Notes: generated by a model not told the origin, from the letters alone. DNA of 64,000 bases from Bacillus sp. WMMC1349 (GCF_013155385.1 NZ_JABJUQ010000007.1:2276001-2340000); one strand, 5' to 3'. Shown: positions 30,424-40,325, counted from the stretch's first letter. Numbers and translations: made by a program.

Positions 30424-32549
30424 GTGTTTTTCACCTTCTGTTTTGAATTAACCTCTGGATACTCAATCCGCGAATGAAAAATGCCTTTTAACGTTTCACA
30501 AATCGTCGTCGCGACTGTATGAAGTTCTTTTAATGTCAGGTCACATTCGTCAAACTGTCCATCTTGAAGCTTATCGGAAATAATACCGCGTACAAGCTTT
30601 TCAATTCTCTCCAGATTCGGATTATGCATCGATCTGACCGCCGCTTCCACACTGTCAGCTACAGAGATAATCGCCGCTTCTTTTGATTGTGGTTTTGGAC
30701 CGGGATAACGAAACTCTTCTTCTGTCATCTGATCTCCTTTTTCTTTTGCTTTATGGAAAAAGAACTTAAGCAACGATGTGCCGTGATGCTGTTCAGCGAT
30801 ATCAATTAGTTCTTTTGGCATATTATGCGCCCGTAACATTTCCGCCCCATCAATTGTATGTGCGATAATAATATTTTTGCTTAACTGAGGTGACAGCTTG
30901 TCATGCGGATTATCAATATTCATTTGGTTCTCAATAAAATATTGGGGTCGTTTCGTTTTACCAATATCATGATAATAAGCACCAACCCTTGCTAACAGCC
31001 CCTTTGCACCAACTGCTTCACATGCCGCTTCCGCCAAATTAGCAACCATTACACTGTGATGATACGTACCAGGTGTTTCCGTTAATATTTTACGGAGCAG
31101 CGGGTGATTTGGATTTGAAAGTTCAAGCAGTCTCATGGTTGATAAAATACCAAATCCACTTTCAAAAAACGGCATAAAGCCAAGAACAAGGACAGAAGAT
31201 CCGATACCTGATACCACACCCATCACAATATTTGTACCAATTTCCAAGCCTGATTGCGCCGCATTTTGAATCAATTGCAGGGTAAACATCACGACAATAT
31301 TAATAAAAGATACAAACAGACCAGCTTGGAGAATTTTAGCCCTTGCATTATGCTTCCCTAATAACAGTATGCCTGCTATAGAACTAATCAGAAAATACGT
31401 TCCAATTCCATAATTAAATGTTCCTGTAACACCTTGATTAAACATCATGCTACCACAAATCGACAGAATCATACTAGCAAGGATTGCCAACCGTTCATGA
31501 ATTAAAAGCTTAATCAACATGGCGCCCATTGCGATTGGAACTAAGTAACCGATATGGCTGAACTCAAGTTCCTGAAACAGGCTGATGACTTCCATGACAA
31601 TTAAAACAATCGCAGTTACGAGTGAAAATAACATCAATGATTTCGTTTTCGATAATCTTTTAGGATCATGCTGTTTTTCAAAATAGTAAACCAACACAGC
31701 GATAAACAACCCAATTAATAATAACAGTCCGCCAATCGGTTTATACATATTAGCACCGCTTAATAATCCTGTTAATTCCAACTTTCTGTATACTTCTCTA
31801 TCAATTAGCTCATTTTCCTCAACAAGAATTTGTCCTTGTTTAATTTGAATCTGTTGAACGCTATCTTCTGCCTCTTGTCGTTTTTGTTCCGTTTTATTAG
31901 GATCATATACATAGTTGGGAATGATCGCAAAGCGAGCAATTTCATTTGCAGCACTCTTTAGTTTGCTAGGAATAGAATTGCTTTTTAATTCTTTCGTGAC
32001 TTGTTCTCTGGCACTTTCAAGTTTTCCCGCCGGTATTTCCTTGCTCATGACATCATTAACGGCTGTAATGACAGAGTCCTGAGTCATTGAAAGTTCACCA
32101 TCACTTGCATTTAACAGTTTTTGCACTGATTTTTCTGATAAAGAATCTGTCACATCTGAAGTCAGTTTATCTTCCACAGATTTCACTTGTTCTTTTTCAG
32201 ATCCATCAGAACTTTCTTTTTTGACTTCTTTAATGATATCAAATATCGATGAGACTAGATCAACTCTGTTATCAGAGTACTCTTTCTTAAGCGTATATTG
32301 ATCGGGGACCTCTTCACTTGCTTCTTGCTTTTTCTTGGCTGTTGCCTGTTGATCTTCCACTGTTGCCGGTGCATAAATTGTATTTTCACTGATAGAAAAT
32401 AAGTCAAGGTCAAGTGATTCAGGTCTTACATGAACAAAAAGCAGAATAAACATTAAAATCGAAATCACTGTATAAAGAATAACCGGAAGAAAACGTTCTT
32501 TTTTTATTAGCTTGATCCGTTTTTTCTCAATTTTTCGTTTCTTTTTCAA
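30420..32549 (-). CDS. pgpH: Cyclic di-AMP phosphodiesterase PgpH (7TM-HD)
   Basis: Membrane enzyme that hydrolyses the second messenger c-di-AMP to pApA. The product is about 709 residues: one N-terminal helix (20-40), a long extracellular 7TMR-HDED domain (to about 275), seven membrane helices (about 280-460), and a cytoplasmic HD domain with HHSVMVANLAEAA and YYHDIGKTKRP near 510-550. A TTG at 32549 lies 8 bases from AAAGAGG and was preferred to the GTG three codons upstream, which is part of that site. It follows a terminator after phoH. Confidence 0.94.
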   Translation of the reverse strand: MKKKRKIEKKRIKLIKKERFLPVILYTVISILMFILLFVHVRPESLDLDLFSISENTIYAPATVEDQQATAKKKQEASEEVPDQYTLKKEYSDNRVDLVSSIFDIIKEVKKESSDGSEKEQVKSVEDKLTSDVTDSLSEKSVQKLLNASDGELSMTQDSVITAVNDVMSKEIPAGKLESAREQVTKELKSNSIPSKLKSAANEIARFAIIPNYVYDPNKTEQKRQEAEDSVQQIQIKQGQILVEENELIDREVYRKLELTGLLSGANMYKPIGGLLLLIGLFIAVLVYYFEKQHDPKRLSKTKSLMLFSLVTAIVLIVMEVISLFQELEFSHIGYLVPIAMGAMLIKLLIHERLAILASMILSICGSMMFNQGVTGTFNYGIGTYFLISSIAGILLLGKHNARAKILQAGLFVSFINIVVMFTLQLIQNAAQSGLEIGTNIVMGVVSGIGSSVLVLGFMPFFESGFGILSTMRLLELSNPNHPLLRKILTETPGTYHHSVMVANLAEAACEAVGAKGLLARVGAYYHDIGKTKRPQYFIENQMNIDNPHDKLSPQLSKNIIIAHTIDGAEMLRAHNMPKELIDIAEQHHGTSLLKFFFHKAKEKGDQMTEEEFRYPGPKPQSKEAAIISVADSVEAAVRSMHNPNLERIEKLVRGIISDKLQDGQFDECDLTLKELHTVATTICETLKGIFHSRIEYPEVNSKQKVKNT

Positions 32550-32578
32550 AACAAACACCTCTTTTCCGGCAACAAACT

Positions 32579-32612
32579 AAAAAACGACCCGATAGCGGGC
32601 AACAATCGGGTC
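32579..32612 (-). terminator. Terminator between phoH and pgpH
   Basis: GACCCGAT pairs with ATCGGGTC (arms 32586-32593 and 32605-32612), with six T shortly after on the minus strand. It lies between phoH and pgpH and may give partial readthrough. Confidence 0.75.
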
Positions 32613-32619
32613 ATTCCAA

Positions 32620-33579
32620 TTATTTTGTCTTCTCATATGCTTCAATGATTCGGGCGACAAGGGGATGTCTGACTACATCTGTCTGATCCAATTCAACAAT
32701 TGAGATTCCATCGATATTAAGGAGCATATTTTTTGCAACAGCAAGTCCAGATGCAACTCCCTTTGGCAGATCAATTTGTGTAATGTCGCCTGTAATAACC
32801 ATTTTAGAACCAAAACCTAGTCTCGTCAAAAACATTTTCATTTGTGCCGGTGTCGTATTTTGTGCTTCATCCAAAATGACGAAGGCATCATCGAGTGTCC
32901 GACCTCTCATATATGCGAGCGGTGCGACTTCAATCGTTCCCCTTTCAAGCAACCGTGCTGTATGATCTGCTCCTAGCACATCATAGAGAGCATCATACAA
33001 AGGGCGTAAATAGGGGTCAACTTTTTCTTTCAAATCACCGGGTAAAAAGCCGAGACTTTCACCAGCTTCAACTGCTGGTCTTGTTAAAATGATCTTTTTA
33101 ACGTGCCCATTTTTCAGTTCATGAACGGCTTTTACAACAGCTAAATAAGTTTTCCCCGTTCCGGCTGGGCCGATGCCAAAGATTAAGTCGTGTCTTTTCA
33201 TTGCAGCTATATATTCTCTTTGACCCATAGTTTTGACACGGATCGATTTACCTTTGGCGTTTTTGGTAATTTCGTCTTCATACATACTTTCAAAAAATTC
33301 AAGTTTTTGCCTCTTCGCCATCTTCATCGCATATAAGACATCTCGTTCTGAGAGTTCAATTCCTTTGCGAATCAGACGTAAAAGGGCAGCAAGCAGGCTG
33401 TCCACAATTTGAAAAGTTTCCTCATCACCGGTTACATATACAGTTTCTCCCCTAGTGATAATCGAAATATTCAGCTCTTCTTCCATCATCTTCAAATGCG
33501 AATCCTGATTTCCAAATAATGCTTGAGCTTCATTCGGACCTTCCAACTGTTGATTAATCGCAAGTAAATGTTCTGTCAT
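32620..33579 (-). CDS. phoH: PhoH-like ATPase/RNA helicase domain protein
   Basis: A 319-residue cytoplasmic P-loop ATPase of the PhoH family. Walker A GPAGTGKT is near 137 and Walker B FVILDEAQNT near 230. An N-terminal KH-like region is at 30-60. The length equals B. subtilis PhoH. Its substrate is not known; linkage with ybeY suggests RNA metabolism. The start overlaps the yqfD stop by 4 bases (ATGA). Confidence 0.94.
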   Translation of the reverse strand: MTEHLLAINQQLEGPNEAQALFGNQDSHLKMMEEELNISIITRGETVYVTGDEETFQIVDSLLAALLRLIRKGIELSERDVLYAMKMAKRQKLEFFESMYEDEITKNAKGKSIRVKTMGQREYIAAMKRHDLIFGIGPAGTGKTYLAVVKAVHELKNGHVKKIILTRPAVEAGESLGFLPGDLKEKVDPYLRPLYDALYDVLGADHTARLLERGTIEVAPLAYMRGRTLDDAFVILDEAQNTTPAQMKMFLTRLGFGSKMVITGDITQIDLPKGVASGLAVAKNMLLNIDGISIVELDQTDVVRHPLVARIIEAYEKTK

Positions 33580-34802
33580 TCTTTAGTCTCCTGAACAATT
33601 GGTGTTGTTTGAACAATGTCTTCAATAACTTGGTAAAGGATGATCAATTTAACTTTACCATTCTCACTCGTTTCGTGCAAAACTTTTTCACTGATAATCT
33701 TTCCGTCCTCACCAATTTTTTTTCGCACATCTTGTTTTCCCATTCTGATCGCTTCCTGTGCTGCTTCTTTTTTTGTGTAAACTCTCTTAACTTTTTCGCT
33801 TTCCCTTGTTGTTTCCTTTACATATGTGAAGGGAAGTGTAAATTTAAAGAAATGAAGCGAATGTTCTTCCGTTTCTGTTTTTGGATCAGAGAGCTTTTCT
33901 TCTTTGAAGGAAAAACCCCAAAAAGGCACAGATAAAAAACTGCTAGAGAGCTTGTGCCTTGTCTTTACTTTACCCGTAAAAACATCAAATGATGTCTCAA
34001 GAGGGACCGTTACCGTTGATCGGTACCATGTTTCACCAAAAATTTCCCCCTTGGCTCCAACTTTTTGCTTATCCTCCTCTTCCTCCTCTTCCTCTTCTTC
34101 CTCTTCTTCATTGCCAAGCAACCCAGAAACAAGCTTTTGACCTTTCTTAACATGTTCGTTAACAGTGACAAGTGGTTCACCTTTTTCGACAAACATGCTA
34201 GAAATTGTTGCATCTTTTTTTGCGATAATATGCCTCGGACCAATCGCCTTTTCTTTTTCCGGTTCGTTCTTTTCAACCACTTTCATATGAAGGGCTGTCC
34301 CATTTAATTCGATACCCACCCATGTAATATTCTCAACTTTTTTTGTAAGTGATTGCTGGATTTTTTGCGGTGTCATCATTAAAAACTGTAACCGCCCCTT
34401 TTTAACCCCAATTCGATTCAGTTCCTGCCTGATTTGATGCTCTGTTTCCGGATTTGCCCCGGAAATATCGATTTTCCATATCATATTTGAAAGAAGAAAC
34501 ATGATGACGAAAAAAGCAGCAATTCCTAAAGTAAAACCGCTGTTTCGTTTTGATTTTCGCAACAAGAAAGGGAGCCCTTTTCTTTTCAAAAAGCGGCATT
34601 TGCAGTCGAAATCCCTGATGGTCTTACGGAAAGCATGTACATCTGAAAGCAGAATATGAAGAAAAACGATCTGATCTTTTCTTTCTACATCAAACAGCGG
34701 GATGCCCTGCCTGATGCATTCGTTTAAAAAACGTTCAATTCCCGTTCCCATGACTTGAAGCCGTATCTTTCCTGAAAAAAAAGAAAGCCATTTATTTTTC
34801 AC
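33576..34802 (-). CDS. yqfD: Sporulation protein YqfD (stage IV)
   Basis: Membrane-anchored sporulation protein of about 408 residues. A cytoplasmic N-terminal 90 residues is followed by one helix (about 88-108, IAAFFVIMFLLSNMIW) and a large extracytoplasmic part with a POTRA-like repeat after it. It carries an unusual tract of twelve Glu codons near residues 231-243 that I do not expect in relatives. The GTG at 34802 follows GGGGGGAA. It is paired with yqfC, 15 bases upstream. The precise role in engulfed forespores is unknown. Confidence 0.9.
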   Translation of the reverse strand: MKNKWLSFFSGKIRLQVMGTGIERFLNECIRQGIPLFDVERKDQIVFLHILLSDVHAFRKTIRDFDCKCRFLKRKGLPFLLRKSKRNSGFTLGIAAFFVIMFLLSNMIWKIDISGANPETEHQIRQELNRIGVKKGRLQFLMMTPQKIQQSLTKKVENITWVGIELNGTALHMKVVEKNEPEKEKAIGPRHIIAKKDATISSMFVEKGEPLVTVNEHVKKGQKLVSGLLGNEEEEEEEEEEEEDKQKVGAKGEIFGETWYRSTVTVPLETSFDVFTGKVKTRHKLSSSFLSVPFWGFSFKEEKLSDPKTETEEHSLHFFKFTLPFTYVKETTRESEKVKRVYTKKEAAQEAIRMGKQDVRKKIGEDGKIISEKVLHETSENGKVKLIILYQVIEDIVQTTPIVQETKE

Positions 34803-34817
34803 GCTACTTCCCCCCAA

Positions 34818-35096
34818 CTATGACTCGATATAGCGAACAAGCTCAATTGTTCCTTCAAGTAAAATTTCTTCAGGCAAAATCGTCTTAATCACAAAGTCTT
34901 TTCCTTGAATAATACATTGTCCCTGTTTTAGCATCAGCCTTACTTCACGGTCACTGAACATCAGGAGCCCTCTGTGATTTTCAATATATATATGAAGCCT
35001 CCCAATCATTGTTATTCTCGGAAGATCCATCATAACGTCAGGGGGAACTTCCAATGTTCTTGTCAGCCACGCTCTCAAGCGGTTTTTTCTTTTCAC
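34818..35096 (-). CDS. yqfC: Sporulation protein YqfC
   Basis: A 92-residue protein of the YabP/YqfC family with the conserved core VPPDVMMDLPRITMIGRLHIYIENHRGLLMF and GKDFVIKTILPEEILLEG. It is expressed with yqfD during sporulation in relatives. The GTG at 35096 lies 7 bases after AAAGGGGG and gives the family length; 13 codons upstream were dropped. Confidence 0.88.
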   Translation of the reverse strand: MKRKNRLRAWLTRTLEVPPDVMMDLPRITMIGRLHIYIENHRGLLMFSDREVRLMLKQGQCIIQGKDFVIKTILPEEILLEGTIELVRYIES

Positions 35097-35535
35097 AAAA
35101 GAACCCCCTTTCATTAGGTTTAATTCATCTATCATATTCTTATTCTGTTGGAGTTCATATCATGCTAATTCAAACACTCTCTAAATCCAATCAGTTTTCT
35201 TTGAATGAATGCTATGTAAAAAAGGAGACCAATCGCGGATTAAAAGTGTGGCTGAGTAACTAGAATATGTTGTGAAGAAGTCTGACTGAGAAGGGGTTGT
35301 GGCGGGTTTAGGCCGATCTTATTCCAGTTTTAACGTGAGTGTAGACGGGACAATTTCATTACCCGTTTATGCGTTGGGGGTGTTTGTACTACGTTATAGA
35401 AGGATTGCCATGCCAATATTGAACAGCAGTTCGACATAACGTCAAAGATCTAATTGGAGTTGTCTCAAGAAAACGATTCTGTAGTTTGACTGTTTACGAG
35501 TGGTTGCAAAGAATAAAGAGTTCTTACAAAACATT
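35097..35535. other. Intergenic region between yqfC and yqfB
   Basis: Between the yqfC start and the yqfB terminator I see no firm gene. One short ORF with a plausible ribosome binding site is listed separately. An open stretch of 48 codons (35423-35569, plus strand, with SLTVYEWLQRIKSSYKTLGS) has no start or binding site. The rest shows no repeat or RNA structure I recognise. It may hold decayed sequence. Confidence 0.5.
35162..35263 (+). CDS. Possible 33-residue ORF
   Basis: Reads MLIQTLSKSNQFSLNECY then VKKETNRGLKVWLSN. GGAG lies 8 bases before the ATG. It is divergent from yqfC. No family is recognised and no terminator follows, so it may be a chance ORF or the stump of a lost gene. Confidence 0.3.
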   Translation: MLIQTLSKSNQFSLNECYVKKETNRGLKVWLSN

Positions 35536-35573
35536 GGGCTCAGATTCCCCTTGTAACTGTGGAACCTGAGCCC
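35536..35573 (-). terminator. Terminator of the yqeZ-floA-yqfB operon
   Basis: A 13-base arm (35536-35548) pairs with 35561-35573 with one mismatch and a 12-base loop. A T-rich stretch follows on the minus strand. It lies 10 bases after the yqfB stop. Confidence 0.7.
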
Positions 35574-35582
35574 GACTTTCTG

Positions 35583-36029
35583 TTAATTTTTAGAACGGCG
35601 CCTCATCGTATAATGCGGTTTTTTAGAACGAGGAGGACCGAATACCTCTCCAAGAACAATGCCTTGAACAACAGTGCTTTTATTCATGTTGAGCAATTTT
35701 TTATTTTCTTTTACTTGCAAAGAACTGCTTTGTTTTTTGATCGCTCGTTTAACAGCAGGTAGAGACCGTTCTGCATCTGTCTTGATTCTATTCAGCTCAG
35801 CCATCACGTCTACTGTTTGCTGTTTCGTTACTGTTTGTAACGATGGTTTGTCATCTTGTTTATGCTGACGTTTTGGTTTTTGCTTTTGCGTTTGTGTTTT
35901 AGAACGCGCAGGAGTCTTCTTGTTTTGTTCTTCTTCTTCATCATTTTTTCCTATACGGTTGAAAATGAGAGAAATAGCCCCGACAATAATGGCCATCATG
36001 ATCGGGTTGTCTAAAATGAAGTCTAACAA
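35583..36029 (-). CDS. yqfB: YqfB-like protein of the SigW operon
   Basis: A 148-residue protein. One N-terminal membrane helix (about 5-24) precedes a highly charged, Lys/Gln-rich low-complexity middle (KTQTQKQKPKRQHKQDDK) and a basic tail. A VMAELNRIKTDAERSLPAVKRAIKKQ helix is near 80-105. It follows floA by 30 bases and is named by position only. The TTG start has AAAAGGAGGGAG upstream. The function is unknown; a role next to FloA in the membrane is inference. Confidence 0.7.
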   Translation of the reverse strand: MLDFILDNPIMMAIIVGAISLIFNRIGKNDEEEEQNKKTPARSKTQTQKQKPKRQHKQDDKPSLQTVTKQQTVDVMAELNRIKTDAERSLPAVKRAIKKQSSSLQVKENKKLLNMNKSTVVQGIVLGEVFGPPRSKKPHYTMRRRSKN

Positions 36030-36060
36030 TTTAGCTCCCTCCTTTTAATTAGGGGCTTGT

Positions 36061-37053
36061 TTATTTATGATCGTCTTCAGACTGATCTTTTGTCAGTTTT
36101 CCGAACGAATCGCGCATATCTGTGTCGGCATCAATATTTTTAAAATTGAGGTAATCCATGACACCGATATTTCCGCCGCGGAGTGCTTCAGACATAGCAA
36201 GTGGTACTTCAGCCTCGGCTTCTACTACTTTAGCGCGCATTTCTTCAACACGGGCACGCATTTCTTGCTCTTGTGCAACTGCCATCGCACGGCGCTCTTC
36301 CGCTTTGGCTTGTGCGATATTTTTGTCCGCTTCAGCTTGGTCAGTCTGAAGAATGGCTCCGATGTTTTTGCCGATGTCCACATCAGCGATATCAATCGAC
36401 AGAATTTCAAATGCTGTACCTGAATCTAAGCCTTTGCTCAACACGGTTTGTGAAATCATATCTGGGTTTTCAAGGACTTTTTTATGGTTAGTAGATGAAC
36501 CAATTGTTGATACGATCCCTTCACCTACACGGGCAATAATCGTTTCCTCTCCAGCTCCCCCGACAAGTCTGTCAATGTTGGCACGTACTGTAATTCTTGC
36601 TTTTGCTTTTACCTCAATACCATCCATAGCTACACCAGCAATAAACGGTGTTTCAATTACTTTTGGATTAACGCTCATTTGCACAGCTTCAAGAACATCG
36701 CGGCCTGCTAAATCAATGGCTGCACATCTGGCAAATGTTAATTCAATGTTGGCACGATGGGCTGCAATTAGTGCATTAACAACTCTGTCAACATTTCCTC
36801 CAGCAAGGTAGTGGCTTTCAAGCTGGTTAATGGAAACATCTAATCCCGCTTTATGGGATTTGATAAGCGGATTGACAACACGATTTGGAATAACTCGGCG
36901 AAGCCTCATTCCAATCAGTGTAAAAATGCTAATCTTGACTCCTGCTGCTAATGCTGAGATCCAGAGCATAACAGGAACGAAAGTGAAAAAGACGGCCAAT
37001 ACAATGATTCCTGCTGCTATCATCATTAAAAGTAGCAAAGTTGACGAATCCAT
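36061..37053 (-). CDS. floA: Flotillin-like protein FloA
   Basis: A 330-residue membrane-associated scaffold of lipid domains in the cytoplasmic membrane. The N-terminal hairpin (residues 5-45) anchors it. The PHB/SPFH-like domain runs to about 230. A coiled coil follows with EA-rich repeats ([36 protein letters not shown]). It sits between the NfeD protease yqeZ and yqfB, as in the SigW operon of B. subtilis. Confidence 0.95.
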   Translation of the reverse strand: MDSSTLLLLMMIAAGIIVLAVFFTFVPVMLWISALAAGVKISIFTLIGMRLRRVIPNRVVNPLIKSHKAGLDVSINQLESHYLAGGNVDRVVNALIAAHRANIELTFARCAAIDLAGRDVLEAVQMSVNPKVIETPFIAGVAMDGIEVKAKARITVRANIDRLVGGAGEETIIARVGEGIVSTIGSSTNHKKVLENPDMISQTVLSKGLDSGTAFEILSIDIADVDIGKNIGAILQTDQAEADKNIAQAKAEERRAMAVAQEQEMRARVEEMRAKVVEAEAEVPLAMSEALRGGNIGVMDYLNFKNIDADTDMRDSFGKLTKDQSEDDHK

Positions 37054-37079
37054 AGTCTGATTCCTCCTAAATAGTTGAT

Positions 37080-38399
37080 TTAAATTTCTCTTACAACAAT
37101 ACGTGAACCTTCTACTTTCACCACTTTCACTTTTTTGTCTTTTGCGGTGAAAGAGCCTTCGGAAACGACGTCGAGCCGTTCGTCCCCAATGATGACCGTT
37201 CCTGACGGTCTAAGCGGTGTAAAAGTAATTCCAATTTGACCGATTAAATCATGACGGGTTTCATTAGAAATATAGCCGCTTTCTGAATTTGTAGAATCGG
37301 TTAAGATCAATTTTTTAAAAAAGTTCATTCGCTTCCCCAACACCCTTGTCAATAGTATGGATGCTGCAACAGAGACAGCAATTGCAATTAAAATGGAGAT
37401 GGCCATATCCGTGAAACTACCTGAAGCTAGAAAGAGACTCGCAATAACAGCAATGATACCGATAATCCCGACAATTCCACCCGGTACAAAAAATTCTAAA
37501 ATAATCAGAATGATCCCTGTGATAAATAGAAGGAGCGTTTCCATTCCCGCAAGTCCTGCTACGAGATGACCATAAAAAAACAACATCAGCGCTGAAAGAC
37601 CCATGAAACCCGGTATTCCAAAACCCGGTGAATAAAGTTCGACAACTAGGCCGAGACTTCCGATAGAAAGCAAAATCGGGATTACAACAGGGTGTGTAAT
37701 AAAACGTGCTACTTTTTCAGCAAAGCTAACCTCTGTGTGCTCTACTTTGGCATCTTGAAGTTTCAATTTTTTCAAAAGATCATCAAGATTTGAAGCAGTA
37801 CCTTCTGAATAACCAACTTTAAGTGCCTTATCAGGACTTAACGTTAATAGTTCACCCTTAGGAGCACCGACCTCTTTGGCATCGACATTAGCATCAGCCA
37901 TCGCAAGTGCATACTTAGGATCACGACCATTCTTTTTAGCAGCGTCTTCCATTTCTGCTAGCCACAATGATTCTGCCTTTTTGTCCGCCGCATTTCCTTG
38001 TGTATCGATGATTGCAGCAGCTCCCATTTTTCCACCTGGTGCCATATAGATATCATCGGCATTTAATGCAAGGTATGCACCGGCAGAAAGAGCCCTCCGA
38101 TTGACATAAGCCGTCACAGGAATGTCGGAGTTATGTATCGTGTCAGCAATCTTCAATGCTGCATCGACGGCTCCGCCAGGAGTATTGATATCGAGTATAA
38201 TGTGTTTTGCCTTCATTTCTTTGGCTTCCTGAAAAGAACGCTCAAGAAATTTAGAAAGTCCCTTTTCCACCGTTTCTTCAACCGGAATCACATATACCGT
38301 ATTTTCTTCTGCCTTTACGGTCAAATGAACTCCTAATAATAAGAATAATCCAAAACCACATATGAGGGCAACTGACAATTTTATTTTTTTCAGTAACAA
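37080..38399 (-). CDS. yqeZ: NfeD-family membrane serine protease YqeZ
   Basis: About 439 residues. A signal sequence (3-25) is followed by a ClpP-type serine protease domain ([13 protein letters not shown] near 75; catalytic Ser in [14 protein letters not shown] near 100), four or more membrane helices (about 225-345) and a C-terminal OB-fold NfeD domain ([22 protein letters not shown]). A TTG at 38399 follows AAGGAGGG by about 10 bases; the in-frame ATG upstream lies before that site. First gene of the operon with floA, preceded by a SigW-type promoter. Confidence 0.92.
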   Translation of the reverse strand: MLLKKIKLSVALICGFGLFLLLGVHLTVKAEENTVYVIPVEETVEKGLSKFLERSFQEAKEMKAKHIILDINTPGGAVDAALKIADTIHNSDIPVTAYVNRRALSAGAYLALNADDIYMAPGGKMGAAAIIDTQGNAADKKAESLWLAEMEDAAKKNGRDPKYALAMADANVDAKEVGAPKGELLTLSPDKALKVGYSEGTASNLDDLLKKLKLQDAKVEHTEVSFAEKVARFITHPVVIPILLSIGSLGLVVELYSPGFGIPGFMGLSALMLFFYGHLVAGLAGMETLLLFITGIILIILEFFVPGGIVGIIGIIAVIASLFLASGSFTDMAISILIAIAVSVAASILLTRVLGKRMNFFKKLILTDSTNSESGYISNETRHDLIGQIGITFTPLRPSGTVIIGDERLDVVSEGSFTAKDKKVKVVKVEGSRIVVREI

Positions 38400-38439
38400 G
38401 GACTTAACACCCTCCTTCCACATTATCATTAACCATATA

Positions 38440-38466
38440 TACGTAACAAATGTATCAAAGGTTTCA
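38440..38466 (-). promoter_or_regulatory. SigW-type promoter of yqeZ-floA-yqfB
   Basis: On the minus strand TGAAAC (38461-38466) and CGTA (38440-38443) are 17 bases apart, the extracytoplasmic SigW signature. In B. subtilis this operon belongs to the SigW regulon. Confidence 0.8.
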
Positions 38467-38496
38467 ACTTACGATTCTTGCTGACATATTAAATAT

Positions 38497-38532
38497 AAAA
38501 AAGACACCTTTCGTTTTGAAAGATGTCTTTTT
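38497..38532 (-). terminator. Terminator of yqeY
   Basis: Arms 38497-38512 and 38518-38532 pair with one mismatch over a 5-base loop, followed by T on the minus strand, directly after the yqeY stop. Confidence 0.8.
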
Positions 38533-38534
38533 CT

Positions 38535-38981
38535 TTAAGACAGTTGTTTGCTGACAAGCTTATTGACGAGAGATCCATCCGCCTTGCCTTTAACCTTTGG
38601 CATGATAGCTGTCATCACTTTGCCCATATCCGCTTTTGAAGCGGCACCGATTTCGGCAATCGTTTCATTAACAATTTCAGACAGCTCTTCTTCTGTCAGT
38701 TGTTCAGGCATATAAGCTTCCAAAATGTCTAACTCTTTTTGAACTTTATCTACTAAATCTGAACGATTAGCGTTTGAAAATTCATGGAGGGAGTCTTTAC
38801 GCTGCTTTAATTCACGAGAAAGAACAGTCAGTTCCTCATCATCGGTCAGCCTGTCTTTCTTAAGCTTGATTGCTTCGTTTTGAAGCGAAGCCTTCACCAT
38901 TCGAACGACAGTCAGTTTGTCTTTCTCCCGGCTTTTCATATAGAGCTTCATATCTTGGTTTAGTCGCTCAAGAAGACTCAT
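38535..38981 (-). CDS. yqeY: GatB/YqeY-domain protein
   Basis: A 148-residue helical protein homologous to the tail domain of the tRNA amidotransferase subunit GatB. Family motifs include [16 protein letters not shown] near 25 and [17 protein letters not shown] near 80, with [20 protein letters not shown] near 118. The function is unknown; it probably binds tRNA. It follows rpsU by 14 bases, the usual Bacilli pair. Confidence 0.93.
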   Translation of the reverse strand: MSLLERLNQDMKLYMKSREKDKLTVVRMVKASLQNEAIKLKKDRLTDDEELTVLSRELKQRKDSLHEFSNANRSDLVDKVQKELDILEAYMPEQLTEEELSEIVNETIAEIGAASKADMGKVMTAIMPKVKGKADGSLVNKLVSKQLS

Positions 38982-38995
38982 AAATCCACCCTCTT

Positions 38996-39169
38996 TTAAA
39001 ATTTGCGCTTTCTTGCAGCTTCAGACTTTTTCTTACGTCTTACACTAGGTTTTTCATAAAATTCACGCTTTCTTGCTTCTTGCAAAGTACCTGTCTTTGA
39101 TACACTGCGTTTGAAGCGACGAAGAGCATCTTCAAGCGATTCGTTTTTTCTAACGACCGTTTTTGACAT
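38996..39169 (-). CDS. rpsU: Small ribosomal subunit protein bS21
   Basis: A 57-residue basic 30S protein ([20 protein letters not shown]) with a Lys/Arg tail. In B. subtilis its level affects motility and biofilm formation. The ATG at 39169 follows a double GGAGGGAGGG site; the upstream frame extension of 17 codons is not part of it. Confidence 0.96.
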   Translation of the reverse strand: MSKTVVRKNESLEDALRRFKRSVSKTGTLQEARKREFYEKPSVRRKKKSEAARKRKF

Positions 39170-39353
39170 TCTCTTTCCCTCCCTCCGAATACACCAATCG
39201 ACTGCTTTTAAAAAAGACATACATTAATACATGTACTTTGACATTATAATATAAGCTTTCGGTAAGGTCAACCGAACAAGGTTGTTTTATGTTTTTGTCA
39301 TCAGCACGCAAGCTTGTCTATATAAATTTATTAGGGGGGTGTCTCAACATCTG

Positions 39354-40280
39354 ATGTTCATTTTTACATTATTTTTATTTTTTATTATTTTTTTTCTTAC
39401 GGGTATGGGCATGTTACGAAAAGGTTTGTTTTCTTTAACATTTGAAACGATTGAAAAACGGCTACTTTTTTTTACTGATCATCCATTAAAAGCTTTTCTT
39501 GTTAGCATTATTTTTACTGGAATTTTACAAAGCAGTTCAGCATTTATGGTTATTGTTATCGGATTTGTCAGTGTTGGGGCATTATCGTTTAAACGTTCCA
39601 TTCCGCTGATTTTGGGGACAAACATTGGCTCTACATTTACAACAGAATTTTTAGCTATCAAACTAGAATTTCTCATTTTCGCTCTTTTTACAGTTGGGAT
39701 TGTCTTGTGGATGGCAAGAAAACACCCTTATCACCACTTAGGTGTAAGTTTGATCGGGTTAAGCATTATTTTTTTCTGTATTCATGGTTTTAGCCATCTT
39801 GCCATTCCATTATCAAATCTTGATTCAGGCGCATATATTGTTCACCTTGTTGAACATTCATCATTTTATGCTTTAATCGTCGGGACATTGTTGACGGCTC
39901 TGATCCATTCCAGTTCTGCCTGTGTTGGGATTTTGATGAGTTTTATGGATCAAGGGGTCATTGGATTGACGCAAGCTATGAGTGTTGTGCTCGGTTCCAA
40001 TATCGGGACATGCATCACAGCAGTAATGGCTGCTGTCAAAGGCGGTACAGCCGCTAAACAAACAGCTTATGCCCATGTGATCTTTAATGTTATTGGTGTG
40101 TTAGCCATTTACCCTATTCTTTCATCATTAACTGAATTTATTTCTAGCCTTTCCACAAGTCCAGCTCAACAAATTGCACATTTTAGCCTGGTGTTTAACA
40201 TCGTAACTGCCGTTCTTTTTTTGCCGCTGACCAATCTGTTTCATTCGTTTATCTTGTTCCTCTTCCCAAAGCGCAATTAA
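39354..40280 (+). CDS. yqeW: Na+/phosphate cotransporter family protein YqeW
   Basis: A 308-residue membrane protein of the NptA/PhoU-linked Na/Pi cotransporter family. It has eight or more helices and the internal repeat signature QSSSAFMVIVIGF near 60 and HSSSACVGILMSF near 183, each followed by a GTNIGS or GSNIGT motif. It probably imports phosphate with sodium. The ATG at 39354 lies 12 bases from GGGGGGTG; a CTG one codon earlier is an alternative. It diverges from rpsU. Confidence 0.88.
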   Translation: MFIFTLFLFFIIFFLTGMGMLRKGLFSLTFETIEKRLLFFTDHPLKAFLVSIIFTGILQSSSAFMVIVIGFVSVGALSFKRSIPLILGTNIGSTFTTEFLAIKLEFLIFALFTVGIVLWMARKHPYHHLGVSLIGLSIIFFCIHGFSHLAIPLSNLDSGAYIVHLVEHSSFYALIVGTLLTALIHSSSACVGILMSFMDQGVIGLTQAMSVVLGSNIGTCITAVMAAVKGGTAAKQTAYAHVIFNVIGVLAIYPILSSLTEFISSLSTSPAQQIAHFSLVFNIVTAVLFLPLTNLFHSFILFLFPKRN

Positions 40281-40281
40281 T

Positions 40282-40321
40282 AAAAAAGCCAAATCACAAT
40301 CTTAATGTGACTCGGCTTTTT
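40282..40321. terminator. Bidirectional terminator between yqeW and mtaB
   Basis: AAAAAAGCC (40282-40290) pairs with GGCTTTTT (40314-40321), with a second short pairing inside. It ends both the yqeW transcript and the long heat-shock operon. Confidence 0.8.
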
Positions 40322-40325
40322 AAAA

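Noticed and set aside
33904..34307. Plus-strand ORFs with poly-Ser or poly-Leu/Phe over yqfD
   Set aside because: They are the reverse complement of the Glu repeat and the surrounding yqfD codons, with no start signals.
36353..36811. A 152-codon plus-strand ORF over floA
   Set aside because: Antisense shadow of floA; Ser/Ala/Pro-rich composition and no family resemblance.
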